From NCBI GenBank assembly GCA_035509615.1, contig DATJLK010000103.1:1-17594 (forward strand): a stretch of 17,594 nucleotides of DNA, read 5' to 3'. Made by a program: the position numbers and the translations under genes. The notes beneath the pieces were generated by a model that saw only the letters and a list, made by a program, of their open reading frames with translations, did no database searches and was not told where the DNA came from. Position 1 is the first letter of the stretch; each line of letters starts with the position of its first letter. Origin of the DNA: AP-15 sp035509615 (GTDB lineage Bacteria > Pseudomonadota > Alphaproteobacteria > ATCC43930 > CGMCC-115725). Shown one piece after another: positions 1-8,107 of this stretch.

Positions 1-16
1 CATGCGATGTTGTGGC

Positions 17-3000
17 ATGGCACTGGCTGATTTTATTCACCTCAGAGTACACACCGCCTATTCGCTGTCGTCGGGCGCGATCACGGTCAAGGAACTGGTC
101 GCGCGCTGCAAAGCCGAGCGCATGCCGGCGGTGGCGATCACCGACAGCAGCAATTTGTTTGGCGCGCTCGAATTCGCCACCGTTTGCGCCGCTGCCGGCG
201 TGCAGCCGATCATCGGCTGCGAGATCGCCCTGCGCGCCCGCGATGAGGTCTGCCGCGGCAGCAGCGCGCTGTCTCGGCCGCTTGCCGAGCCCGACAGGCT
301 CGTCCTGCTGGTGCAGGACGAGCCCGGCTACCGCAATTTGCTGGCGCTCGTCAGCACTTCCTTTCTCGATGACGACAGCACTTCGGAGCCGGCGGTTTCG
401 CTCGCCGATCTCGCGGCGGCGGGGGCGGGGCTGATCTGCCTTTCCGGCGGTCCGAAGGGGCCGATCGGCCGGCGCCTCGCCGATGGCCAAAGCGATGCCG
501 CCGAAGCGCTGCTCGCCGAGTTGAAGCAAATCTTCGCCGGCCGGCTCTATATCGAGCTGAGCCGGCACGGCGATAACGCCGAAGGGCTGAGCGAGCCCGG
601 CCTCATCGATCTCGCTTACCGCCATGATCTGCCGCTGGTCGCGACCAATGACGCCTATTTCCCCGATCGCGATTTCTATGACGCGCATGACGCCCTCTTG
701 TGCATCGCGCAAGGCAAGGCGGTTGCCGACAACGATCGCAAGCGGCTGACGCCCGCTCATTATTTCCGGCCGGCGGCGGAAATGCGCGAGGTGTTTGCCG
801 ACCTGCCCGAAGCCTGTGACAACACATTGGTCATCGCGCGCCGCTGCGCTTTTATCCCGCAGCCGCGCCAGCCGATCCTGCCAGCCTTCCCGACCGCCGC
901 CGGCGAGAGCGAGGAGGCGGCCCTGCGTCACGCCGCGGCGACCGGGCTCGCGGCTCGTCTCGCCGCAGGCGGGATCGGCGAGGCGGAGGCGCCGCCCTAT
1001 CGCGAGCGGCTCGAATTCGAGCTCGCGGTGATTATTCAGATGGGGTTTGCCGGCTATTTCCTGATCGTCGCCGACTTTATTCAATGGGCCAAACGCGCGG
1101 GCATCCCGGTCGGACCCGGGCGCGGCTCGGGTGCCGGATCGGTTGTCGCCTGGGCGTTGACGATCACCGATCTCGACCCGTTGCGCTTTGGCCTGTTGTT
1201 CGAGCGCTTTCTGAATCCTGAGCGAGTGTCGATGCCGGATTTCGACATCGATTTCTGCCAGGACCGACGCGACGAGGTGATCCGCTACGTCCAGCAGAAA
1301 TACGGCCGCGACCGGGTGGCGCAGATCATCACCTTTGGCAAGCTCCAGGCGCGCGCGGTGTTGCGCGATGTCGGCCGGGTGCTGGCGATGCCCTATGGCC
1401 AGATCGACCGCTTGTGCAAATTGGTGCCCAACAACCCGGCGCATCCGGTCACGCTGGAAAAGGCGATCGCCGGCGAGCCGGCATTGCAGCAGGCGCGCGA
1501 GGCCGACGAGGCGGTGGCGCGCCTGATCGAGATCGCCCTCAAGCTCGAAGGGCTTTACCGGCACGCCTCGACCCATGCCGCGGGGGTCGTGATCGGCGAC
1601 CGGCCGCTGGCCGAATTGGTGCCGCTCTATCGCGACCCGCGCTCCGACATCCCGGCGACCCAGTTCAACATGAAATGGGTCGAACTCGCCGGTCTCGTCA
1701 AATTCGATTTCCTCGGGCTCAAGACTCTGACCGTGCTCGCGCGGTGCCTTGAATTGTTGAGGGCGCGCGGGGTGACGCTCGATCTCGCCAATCTGCCGCT
1801 CGACGACCGGCCTACGTTTGAGCTGCTGAGCGCCGGCGACACGGTCGGGGTGTTCCAGGTCGAAGGGGCGGGTGTTCGCGACATGCTCAGAAGGCTGCGC
1901 CCGGACCGCTTCGAGGACATCATCGCCGCCAACGCGCTCTACCGCCCCGGCCCGATGGAGAACATCCCGCGCTACATCGCGGTAAAGCACGGCGAGGAGG
2001 CGCCCGATTACCTGCACCCGGCGCTCGAACCGATCCTGAAAGCAACCTATGGCGTCATGACCTATCAGGAACAGGTCATGCAGATTGCCCAGGTTCTGGC
2101 TGGCTATAGTCTGGGCACCGCCGACCTGTTGCGCCGCGCGATGGGAAAGAAGATCCAATCGGAGATGGACGCCCAGCGCCAGCAATTCGTCGAAGGCGCC
2201 GTGGCGCGCGATGTCGGGAGGGAGCGGGCCGAGCTGATCTTTGACCAGATGGCAAAATTTGCCGGTTACGGCTTCAACAAACCGCACGCCGCAGCCTATG
2301 CACTGATCACCTATCAGACCGCTTACCTGAAAGCGAACCATCCGGTCGAGTTTCTCGCGGCATCGATGACGCTCGATTTCGGCAATACCGACAAGCTCAA
2401 CTTGCTGCGCCAGGAATTGAACCGGCTCGGCATCCGGTTGTTGCCGCCCGACATCAACCGGTCGCAGCCGAGTTTTTCGGTGGAAATCGAGCCCCGCAGC
2501 GGCAAGCCGGCGATCCGCTATGCGCTGGCTGCGGTCAAGGGTGTCGGCGAACAGGCGATGATCGAACTGGTGCGCGAACGCGAGCGGAACGGCCGGTTCA
2601 AGGACCTCGCCGATTTCGCCCGCCGGCTCGACACGCGCAGCTTCAACCGCCGTCAATACGAAAGCCTCGCCCGCGCCGGCGCGTTTGATGCGATCAATCC
2701 CAACCGGGCCCAGACGCTGGCAGCGGCCGACGTGCTGCTGCGTCATGCCAGCCGTGCCGCCGAAGACCGAGAAACCCGACAGGAGAGCCTGTTTGGCGCG
2801 ATCGACCCGGCGTTTGCGCCACGACCGTCATTGCCGCTCGTCGATGACTGGCCGGCGGCGGAAAAATTGCAGCAGGAATTTGCCGCGATCGGGTTTTACC
2901 TGTCGAGTCATCCACTCGACGCCTATGGCAAGAGCCTGGAACGTGCCGGCATCTTGCGCTGGGCGGAGTTGCCCGCGGCGCTGGCGGCAAATGGCAGCAC

Positions 3001-3478
3001 CCGTTTCCGGCTCGCCGGTATCGTCGTCGGCCGCAAAGAGCGCACTTCCGCGCGGGGCAATCGCTTTGCCTTTATCCAAATGTCGGATCCGAGCGGGGTC
3101 TACGAAGTCACCATCTTTGCCGAGATGCTGCGCGAGGCGCGGGCATTGTTCGACGGCGGTCAGCCGCTCGTCGTCACCGTCGATGTGCGCCGCGAGGACG
3201 AGAATCTGCGGCTGACGGCGCAAAAAATCGAACCGCTCGACGATGTCGTTGCCCATGCCGCGGCCGGGCTGCGGGTGTTCCTCGGCGAAGAGCGCGCGCT
3301 CGCTCATCTGAAGAATTTGTTCGGGCGCGAGACCGGCGGCCGCGGCCGGGTCTCGGTAGTGCTCGATCTCGATGACAGCGAGGTCGAAATAGCGATACCC
3401 GGCGGCTTTCGCGTCGATCCGAAGATGCGCGCCGCGGTCAAATCACTCCCCGGGATCATTGACGTCCACGACATCTGA
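17..3478 (+). CDS. dnaE: DNA polymerase III alpha subunit (DnaE1 type)
   Basis: Catalytic subunit of the replicative DNA polymerase III holoenzyme, about 1153 residues (E. coli 1160). Visible parts in order: an N-terminal PHP domain beginning HLRVHTAYS, the Pol3 palm with PDFDIDF (catalytic Asp410 and Asp412 counted from this start) and VKFDFLGLKTL (Asp564, equivalent to E. coli Asp555), a helix-hairpin-helix region near residue 840 (AVKGVGEQAM), an OB fold near 995-1070 (FRLAGIVVGRKERTS), and a C-terminal tail. The PHP metal ligands look degenerate (HLRVH and ITDSSN where active PHP domains have HxH and TDHGN), so proofreading probably depends on a separate DnaQ. I chose the ATG at 17 because family proteins begin just before the HLRVH motif. 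An in-frame ATG at 2 or an upstream start outside the window cannot be excluded. No Shine-Dalgarno is clear. Confidence 0.96.
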   Translation: MALADFIHLRVHTAYSLSSGAITVKELVARCKAERMPAVAITDSSNLFGALEFATVCAAAGVQPIIGCEIALRARDEVCRGSSALSRPLAEPDRLVLLVQDEPGYRNLLALVSTSFLDDDSTSEPAVSLADLAAAGAGLICLSGGPKGPIGRRLADGQSDAAEALLAELKQIFAGRLYIELSRHGDNAEGLSEPGLIDLAYRHDLPLVATNDAYFPDRDFYDAHDALLCIAQGKAVADNDRKRLTPAHYFRPAAEMREVFADLPEACDNTLVIARRCAFIPQPRQPILPAFPTAAGESEEAALRHAAATGLAARLAAGGIGEAEAPPYRERLEFELAVIIQMGFAGYFLIVADFIQWAKRAGIPVGPGRGSGAGSVVAWALTITDLDPLRFGLLFERFLNPERVSMPDFDIDFCQDRRDEVIRYVQQKYGRDRVAQIITFGKLQARAVLRDVGRVLAMPYGQIDRLCKLVPNNPAHPVTLEKAIAGEPALQQAREADEAVARLIEIALKLEGLYRHASTHAAGVVIGDRPLAELVPLYRDPRSDIPATQFNMKWVELAGLVKFDFLGLKTLTVLARCLELLRARGVTLDLANLPLDDRPTFELLSAGDTVGVFQVEGAGVRDMLRRLRPDRFEDIIAANALYRPGPMENIPRYIAVKHGEEAPDYLHPALEPILKATYGVMTYQEQVMQIAQVLAGYSLGTADLLRRAMGKKIQSEMDAQRQQFVEGAVARDVGRERAELIFDQMAKFAGYGFNKPHAAAYALITYQTAYLKANHPVEFLAASMTLDFGNTDKLNLLRQELNRLGIRLLPPDINRSQPSFSVEIEPRSGKPAIRYALAAVKGVGEQAMIELVRERERNGRFKDLADFARRLDTRSFNRRQYESLARAGAFDAINPNRAQTLAAADVLLRHASRAAEDRETRQESLFGAIDPAFAPRPSLPLVDDWPAAEKLQQEFAAIGFYLSSHPLDAYGKSLERAGILRWAELPAALAANGSTRFRLAGIVVGRKERTSARGNRFAFIQMSDPSGVYEVTIFAEMLREARALFDGGQPLVVTVDVRREDENLRLTAQKIEPLDDVVAHAAAGLRVFLGEERALAHLKNLFGRETGGRGRVSVVLDLDDSEVEIAIPGGFRVDPKMRAAVKSLPGIIDVHDI

Positions 3479-3530
3479 CGAGCGCCCTGCGGATGCCTGT
3501 CCACTGTTGTCAATCCGCGCGGTCTTGCAG

Positions 3531-5031
3531 TTATTTCCGCGCGTGCCGGCCGCGGATCAGACCGAGCCCGGCCAAGCCGGCGACGGCGAGTGCCAGGGAT
3601 GATGGCTCGGGCACCGGGGCGAACGACACGCCGCGGATCGAGGTGCCGATCGGCGCGGAATACAAGGTGGTGAACGTTTCACCGCTCGCTTCTGCCGCAT
3701 TCGTATAGTTCAGCGTATCGGTAATCTCGTAAAGATAGCTCGGCGACAATTCGTTGAGGCTGTAGCTTGTGGCGTAAAGTTTTACTTGGTCGCCAACCAC
3801 CTCGCCGGTCAGACCGAACAACCCGGTAACGCCCGCGGCTGTCGGGGTCGCCGAGTTGGCGTTGGCGTTGTTGACCAGGCCAAGACCGTTATAGAGGTCG
3901 TATTCGAGGCTCCACACACCACCGCTGAGAACCCATTTCTGCAATCCGCCTTCGCCGAGAGCAGCCTTGTTCAAATTGCCATTTTTTGGCTGGCCGCTAT
4001 CGGTCACGTACAGCACATCAGGATTTGCGAAAAAATATTGCTCCGGGCTGACATAGACAAAGCTGCCGATGCGGCTGTTGTTGACGCCATTCGCGGTGTC
4101 GGCGGTCAGATCGATCGAGCCGTTGTTGCCGCCGCTGGAAAACGGGCTCGCGGGGGGAACGATGTGGGTGGTGACAAGCCCGGTCGATGAGGTCGGCAGA
4201 CTGCCGCCGGGCCCGGTAGACTGCTTACATTGGAGAAGTTCTGGCTGCCGCTGCCGGGCGGATTGTAGTCGCGCGAAACGAGTATATTACCGCTGTCTTC
4301 ATTGAAGATCGAGACCGCTCGCGTATCGGTGCTGTTGTCGATCGGGGTCGCGGTGGTTGCACCTCGCGCGGCGAGAAAGACACCTTGGGTCGGGTCAGTT
4401 TTGCTGGCGCCCTGGCCGGAAACGTAAAATGACGAGCCGTTGACGGTGGCGGCGCTGCGCGCATTATTTGTATTGAACACGCCGGTGAGCGCTGTCGATG
4501 TGTCGACGCTGCCGTTGGCGCCGATCAGCGCCACGACGCGCGGCACCGTCGTGTAGATCGTTCCGGTCTGATTGGCGGCGGTCAGGCTGGTCGTCTGTCC
4601 GAGTGCGGCCGTGCCATAGGTCGATGGCGGTGCGTTGTTGAATGTCGCGGCGTTGACGCCATACCCCATGATAGTCAGGTAGCGGCCATCGGCCGATCGC
4701 TGCAGGAAGCCCTCCGAAGCCGAGCCGTATTCTCCCGAGATTGCCGAATTGGAGCCGAGGCTTGTCTGCGGCAAGGTCGATGCGCCGACCGGCTTCGCCG
4801 CGGTGCCGCCTGCGAGCTGGAACTCCTGCAGCGTGATCGGGGAAGCCGTGTCGAGGCCGCCTGAGGCGCTGTCGCAAACCGCTGCCGAGACCGAACACGA
4901 CACCGTGCTGATCACGAGGTCGCCCGGCGTGACCCGGTGATCGGCGCTGCCGGCGCCGATCGTATCGCCACGGTGGTGACGATTGCCGCTGCCGCCAAGC
5001 CAAATCGAAAATCGCGTGCATTCCCCGACAT
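3531..5031 (-). pseudogene. Frameshifted PEP-CTERM secreted protein gene (three frames)
   Basis: One gene appears broken into three frames. Segment 1 (from the ATG at 5031) has a good Shine-Dalgarno and a signal peptide: MSGNARDFRF, then a hydrophobic AAAAIVTTVAI core, then APAAP. Segment 2 (about 4935 to 4215) continues at VTPGDLVIST and runs through GEYGSASEGFLQR, DGRYLTIMGYGVN and NILVSRDYNPPG. Segment 3 (about 4214 to 3531) carries TGLVTTHIVPP, FFANPDVLYVTDSGQPKNG, GGLQKWVL and LFGLTGEVVG, and ends in a PEP-CTERM anchor: VPEPSS, a hydrophobic helix, then RGRHARK. Both junctions are consistent with loss of one base; restoring both gives a 501-codon frame including stop. PEP-CTERM tails are known sorting signals cut by exosortase (EpsH family) during export. 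The body function is unknown; the short Gly/aromatic motifs suggest a beta-propeller, which is inference. Sequencing error, real decay, or a frameshifted live gene are all possible. Confidence 0.8.
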
Positions 5032-5036
5032 CAAGG

Positions 5037-5044
5037 TCCCCCTC
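5037..5044 (-). promoter_or_regulatory. Shine-Dalgarno for the PEP-CTERM gene
   Basis: On the minus strand GAGGGGGA lies five bases before the ATG at 5031. It decides the start. The long body frame on its own would begin further upstream at 5158 with no signal peptide, whereas this start gives a textbook signal peptide in another frame. That supports a frameshift rather than a natural start in the body frame. Confidence 0.6.
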
Positions 5045-5049
5045 GCCGC

Positions 5050-5063
5050 AAATGCCAAATGCC
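5050..5063. repeat. Perfect 7-bp tandem repeat (AAATGCC x2)
   Basis: Two exact head-to-tail copies of AAATGCC lie in the 5' leader of the PEP-CTERM gene, six bases upstream of its Shine-Dalgarno. The repeat could be an operator or chance; nothing else supports a function. Confidence 0.4.
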
Positions 5064-5165
5064 CGAGCATGGTAATCGAAGCCAACGGACGATTTTGTGA
5101 CACCAGCCCTGCGGGCATCCTGACAGGCGCTGAGCAGCGACCCGGCGCTGGGAACCATCCCGTGC

Positions 5166-5194
5166 TTGCCAAACCGGCGGGCTCGTCCTACTTA
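5166..5194 (+). promoter_or_regulatory. Candidate sigma-70-type promoter for rpsB
   Basis: TTGCCA (5166-5171) and TACTTA (5189-5194) are separated by exactly 17 bases, a good spacing for a housekeeping promoter. Initiation would be near 5201, leaving a leader of about 127 bases before rpsB. Long rpsB leaders are known in other bacteria to take part in S2 autoregulation. No conserved leader fold could be recognised here. Confidence 0.45.
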
Positions 5195-5327
5195 AACTGA
5201 ACGTAACCCTCACGCAGGGCCGTGGCCGCTCGTGCGTCTGTGCGAGATCGGTCGCTCCGGTGTCGGTGTCCGCAATCGGGCGGGCAACGATTTCTCCTGC
5301 GGCGGTTGAACCGGAAAAGGAATTCTG

Positions 5328-6161
5328 ATGCTGCCTACCTATACGATGCGCCAGCTTCTGGAAGCCGGCGTCCATTTCGGCCACCACACGCGGCGGTGGA
5401 ACCCGAAGATGCAGCCTTACATCTTCGGCGCTCGCAACGGCATCCACATCATCGACCTCGAACAGACGGAGCCGATGCTGCATCAGGGCTTGCAGGCGAT
5501 CCGCGACGCGGTCGCCGGCGGCGGCCGGGTGCTGCTGGTTGGCACCAAGCGCCAGGCGCAGGAGCCGATTGCCGAGGCGGCCAAACGCTGCGGCCAATAT
5601 TACGTCAATTACCGCTGGCTCGGCGGGATGCTGACCAACTTCAAGACGATTTCGCAATCGATCCGCCGGCTGCGCGAATTGGACGAGCGCATCAACGCCG
5701 AGCAGACCGGGCTGACCAAGCGCGAACTCCTGGAACTGACGCGCGACCGCGACAAGCTCGAACGCGCGCTGGGCGGCATCAAGGAGATGGGCGGGCTCCC
5801 CGACATCCTGTTCGTCATCGACACCAACAAGGAAGCGATTGCTGTGGCCGAGGCGAACACCTTGCGCATCCCGGTCGTCGCGATTCTCGATTCGAACTCC
5901 TCGCCGGACGGGATCGCCTATCCGATCCCGGGAAATGACGACGCGATGCGAGCGATCCATCTCTATTGCGATCTGGTCGCGAGTTCGGTTCTTGACGGGC
6001 TGCAGGCCGAAATGGCGGCCTCGGGGGTCGATATCGGCGCTCGCGCCGAAATCCCGCTCGCTGGACTGCCTGAAGAAGCGGCAGATGAAGCTGTCGGAGA
6101 AGGGGCCGGGGAGGCGGCGGCGATGCCCGCGATGGCCGGTAGCGAGCCGGCGCACGCCTGA
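5328..6161 (+). CDS. rpsB: 30S ribosomal protein S2
   Basis: Structural protein of the small ribosomal subunit, 277 residues against 241 in E. coli. The S2 core is clear: MRQLLEAGVHFGHHTRRWNP near the N-terminus, then IFGARNGIHIIDL, VLLVGTKRQAQEPI, YYVNYRWLGGMLTNF, PDILFVIDTNKE and IPVVAILDSNSSPDGI. The extra length is an Ala/Glu-rich acidic tail from about residue 245 to the end. Such tails are common in alphaproteobacterial S2. The ATG at 5328 is preceded by AAGGA with a six-base spacer, a strong site. This is the first gene of the plus-strand block, paired as usual with tsf 122 bases downstream, and the candidate promoter at 5166-5194 would drive it. Confidence 0.98.
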   Translation: MLPTYTMRQLLEAGVHFGHHTRRWNPKMQPYIFGARNGIHIIDLEQTEPMLHQGLQAIRDAVAGGGRVLLVGTKRQAQEPIAEAAKRCGQYYVNYRWLGGMLTNFKTISQSIRRLRELDERINAEQTGLTKRELLELTRDRDKLERALGGIKEMGGLPDILFVIDTNKEAIAVAEANTLRIPVVAILDSNSSPDGIAYPIPGNDDAMRAIHLYCDLVASSVLDGLQAEMAASGVDIGARAEIPLAGLPEEAADEAVGEGAGEAAAMPAMAGSEPAHA

Positions 6162-6180
6162 GCGGCGGTTGTCGGCGGAC

Positions 6181-6201
6181 CGGGCCTTTCCCGGGCCTTT
6201 C
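6181..6201. repeat. 11-bp-period tandem repeat in the rpsB-tsf gap
   Basis: CGGGCCTTTC occurs twice (6181-6190 and 6192-6201) with one base between. It also contains GGCC ... GGCC, able to form a short GC hairpin without a following T run. An attenuator between rpsB and tsf is known in enterics. Here the fold is too weak to call one. The rest of the 122-base gap holds only the tsf ribosome binding site. Confidence 0.4.
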
Positions 6202-6283
6202 AGCTCGACGCAACGCGACAAGCTGTCGCCCTGTCGGAGGCCCTTGCCGCAGGCGGGGCGACGATGATGAGAGGAAGACGATA

Positions 6284-7216
6284 ATGCCCGAAGTGACCGC
6301 GGCCTTGGTCAAGGAGCTGCGCGAGAAGACCGGCGCCGGCATGATGGATTGCAAGCGCGCGTTGGGCGACAGCAACGGCGACATCGAGGCGGCTGTCGAC
6401 TGGCTGCGCAAGAAGGGACTGTCAGCCGCTGCCAAAAAGGCCGGTCGGGTGGCGGCCGAAGGGTTGGTCGGGGTCGCCACCCGTGCGACTGCGGGCGCCC
6501 TCGTCGAAGTCAACTCGGAGACCGATTTTGTCGCCCGCAACGAGGCGTTTCAAGCGTTTGTCCGCCGGGTTGCCGAACTGGCCGTGGGCGGCGCCGGCGA
6601 CCTCGCGACCCTCTCCGGCACCCGCTATCCGGAGACCGGGCGCGATGTCGCGGAAGAATTGACGCATCTGATTGCGACAATCGGCGAAAACCTGGTCCTG
6701 CGACGTTCGGTCCGGCTCGCGGTCGGGGAGGGCGGCGTGTACTCGTACATGCACAATGCGCTCGGGCCGGGGCTCGGCAAGATCGGCGTGATCGTGGCAC
6801 TCGAATCAACCGCGCCACCGGCGGCGCTTGCCGATCTCGGTCGGCAACTGGCGATGCATGTCGCGGCGGCGAGCCCGCTCTACCTCGATATCGCCTCGGT
6901 GCCGCCGGCAGCGCTCGAGCGCGAGCGGGGCGTCCTGCGCGAGCAGGCGCTTGCCAGCGGCAAATCGGGCGGCATCGTCGATCGCATGGTCGAGGGCCGG
7001 TTGCGCAAGTTCTATGAAGAATTCGTGTTGTTGGAGCAGATTTTTGTCGTCGACCAGGAGACGCGGATCGCCAAGGTCGTCGAAAATACCGCCAAGGCGG
7101 CGGGCGCGCCGATCGCTGTTACCGGCTTTGCCCGCTTTGCCCTGGGTGAAGGCGTCGAGCGCGGTCACAGCGATTTTGCCGCCGAGGTTGCCGCAGCGGC
7201 ACAAGTCAGGCATTAG
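6284..7216 (+). CDS. tsf: Translation elongation factor Ts
   Basis: Guanine nucleotide exchange factor that recycles EF-Tu from its GDP to its GTP form in the cytoplasm. The protein is 310 residues, close to the usual 280-310. The N-terminal UBA-like domain reads VTAALVKELREKTGAGMMDC and continues through KRALGDSNGDIEAAVDWLRKKG. The EF-Tu contact motif TDFVARN sits at residues 80-86, matching the Asp80-Phe81 pair of the E. coli factor. The two dimerisation subdomains follow, with YSYMHNALGPGLGKIGVIV and a second MHVAA segment. The ATG at 6284 has GAGGAAG upstream and is the only sensible start. It follows rpsB on the same strand, the usual order, and probably shares its transcript. Confidence 0.98.
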   Translation: MPEVTAALVKELREKTGAGMMDCKRALGDSNGDIEAAVDWLRKKGLSAAAKKAGRVAAEGLVGVATRATAGALVEVNSETDFVARNEAFQAFVRRVAELAVGGAGDLATLSGTRYPETGRDVAEELTHLIATIGENLVLRRSVRLAVGEGGVYSYMHNALGPGLGKIGVIVALESTAPPAALADLGRQLAMHVAAASPLYLDIASVPPAALERERGVLREQALASGKSGGIVDRMVEGRLRKFYEEFVLLEQIFVVDQETRIAKVVENTAKAAGAPIAVTGFARFALGEGVERGHSDFAAEVAAAAQVRH

Positions 7217-7274
7217 GTTCTGCCGATAACTACGGGGTTGCGGAAACAAAGTCGGCGCAAAGCAAACGCGCTGC

Positions 7275-7308
7275 CCGATTTGATGTAAAAACGACCGATG
7301 TGATGTAA
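7275..7308 (+). promoter_or_regulatory. 14-bp direct repeat, 20-bp period, before pyrH
   Basis: CCGATTTGATGTAA (7275-7288) and CCGATGTGATGTAA (7295-7308) match at 13 of 14 positions and start exactly 20 bp apart, about two helical turns. They lie in the 129-base tsf-pyrH gap, the most AT-rich stretch there. TTGATG (7280-7285) and TGTAAG (7304-7309), 18 bases apart with an extended TG, could also serve as -35 and -10 boxes. The site may be an internal promoter, a tandem operator for a same-face dimer, or both. This is inference from layout only. Confidence 0.4.
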
Positions 7309-7360
7309 GCTTCGGCCTGCGCGCAGCGTCGGCGCAGCACAGCGAATGGGCGTGGGCCGC

Positions 7361-8086
7361 ATGGCTGCCGATCTCAAATATCACCGGGTCCTGCTAAAGC
7401 TCTCCGGCGAAGCGTTGATGGGCTCGCGCGAAGGCGGCCTCGACTCTGAATTTGTCGGCCGCATCGCCGACGAGATCCAGAGCGTGCATGCCCTCGGTGT
7501 CGAGATCGCGTTGGTGATCGGCGGCGGCAACATCTTTCGCGGCGTTTCGGGTGCGGCTGCCGGCATGGAACGTGCGTCTGCCGATTACATGGGGATGCTG
7601 GCGACGGTGATAAATTCGCTCGCCATGCAGAACGCGCTCGAACAGTGCGGGGTCGCGACGCGGGTCCAGTCGGCAATCTCGATGCAGGCGGTATGCGAGC
7701 CCTATATTCGCCGCCGCGCCCTGCGCCATCTCGAAAAGAAGCGGGTGGTGATCTTTGCTGCCGGTACCGGAAACCCGTTTTTTACGACCGATACCGCGGC
7801 GGCGCTGCGCGCCTCGGAGATGGGGTGCGATGCGCTCCTCAAGGCGACCAAGGTCGATGGCGTCTACGACGCCGATCCCTATCGCGTGCCCGGTGCGGCC
7901 CGTTTCGACCGGCTCGACTACCGCGAGGTGTTGGCGCGCGATCTGCAGGTTATGGATGCGTCGGCGATTTCGCTGGCGCGGGAAAACCACATCCCGATCC
8001 TGGTGTTCTCGATTTTCGAAGCCGGCGGCTTTGTGCGTCTGGTGCGCGGCCAAGGGCGTTATACGATCATAGATGGGGAAGGTTAG
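7361..8086 (+). CDS. pyrH: Uridylate kinase (UMP kinase)
   Basis: Phosphorylates UMP to UDP with ATP, a step of pyrimidine nucleotide synthesis. It belongs to the bacterial amino-acid-kinase-fold UMP kinases and is 241 residues long, the usual size. Motifs: VLLKLSGEALMG at the N-terminal phosphate-binding loop, ALVIGGGNIFRGV, DYMGMLATVINSLAMQNALE (the UMP-binding helix), FAAGTGNPFFTTDTAAALRA, and LLKATKVDGVYDADP. The ATG at 7361 places the KLSGEAL motif at the family's usual distance from the N-terminus. An in-frame ATG at 7346 would add five residues, and neither has a clear Shine-Dalgarno. The repeats at 7275-7308 lie just upstream. frr follows after 21 bases. Confidence 0.97.
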   Translation: MAADLKYHRVLLKLSGEALMGSREGGLDSEFVGRIADEIQSVHALGVEIALVIGGGNIFRGVSGAAAGMERASADYMGMLATVINSLAMQNALEQCGVATRVQSAISMQAVCEPYIRRRALRHLEKKRVVIFAAGTGNPFFTTDTAAALRASEMGCDALLKATKVDGVYDADPYRVPGAARFDRLDYREVLARDLQVMDASAISLARENHIPILVFSIFEAGGFVRLVRGQGRYTIIDGEG

Positions 8087-8107
8087 TCATCGACCGGGAG
8101 TGAAGCC

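Noticed and set aside
3489..3518. Possible terminator between the convergent dnaE and PEP-CTERM genes
   Set aside because: GCGGAT/ATCCGC is only a 6-bp stem with an 18-base loop and no T run on either strand.
3786..4190. Plus-strand frame of 134 codons inside the PEP-CTERM gene
   Set aside because: It is the complement of a minus-strand segment with clear PEP-CTERM family sequence and has no own start signal.
3531..5031. Mobile element or integration site around the inserted PEP-CTERM gene
   Set aside because: No transposase, terminal inverted repeats, target duplication or tRNA was seen at either edge.
5050..5200. Minus-strand promoter for the PEP-CTERM gene
   Set aside because: TTGGCT near 5086 has no acceptable -10 box at 16-18 bases; no better pair was seen.
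5031..6221. 396-codon open frame on the minus strand across rpsB
   Set aside because: It lies antisense to rpsB and has no recognisable family. Long antisense frames are expected opposite GC-rich genes.
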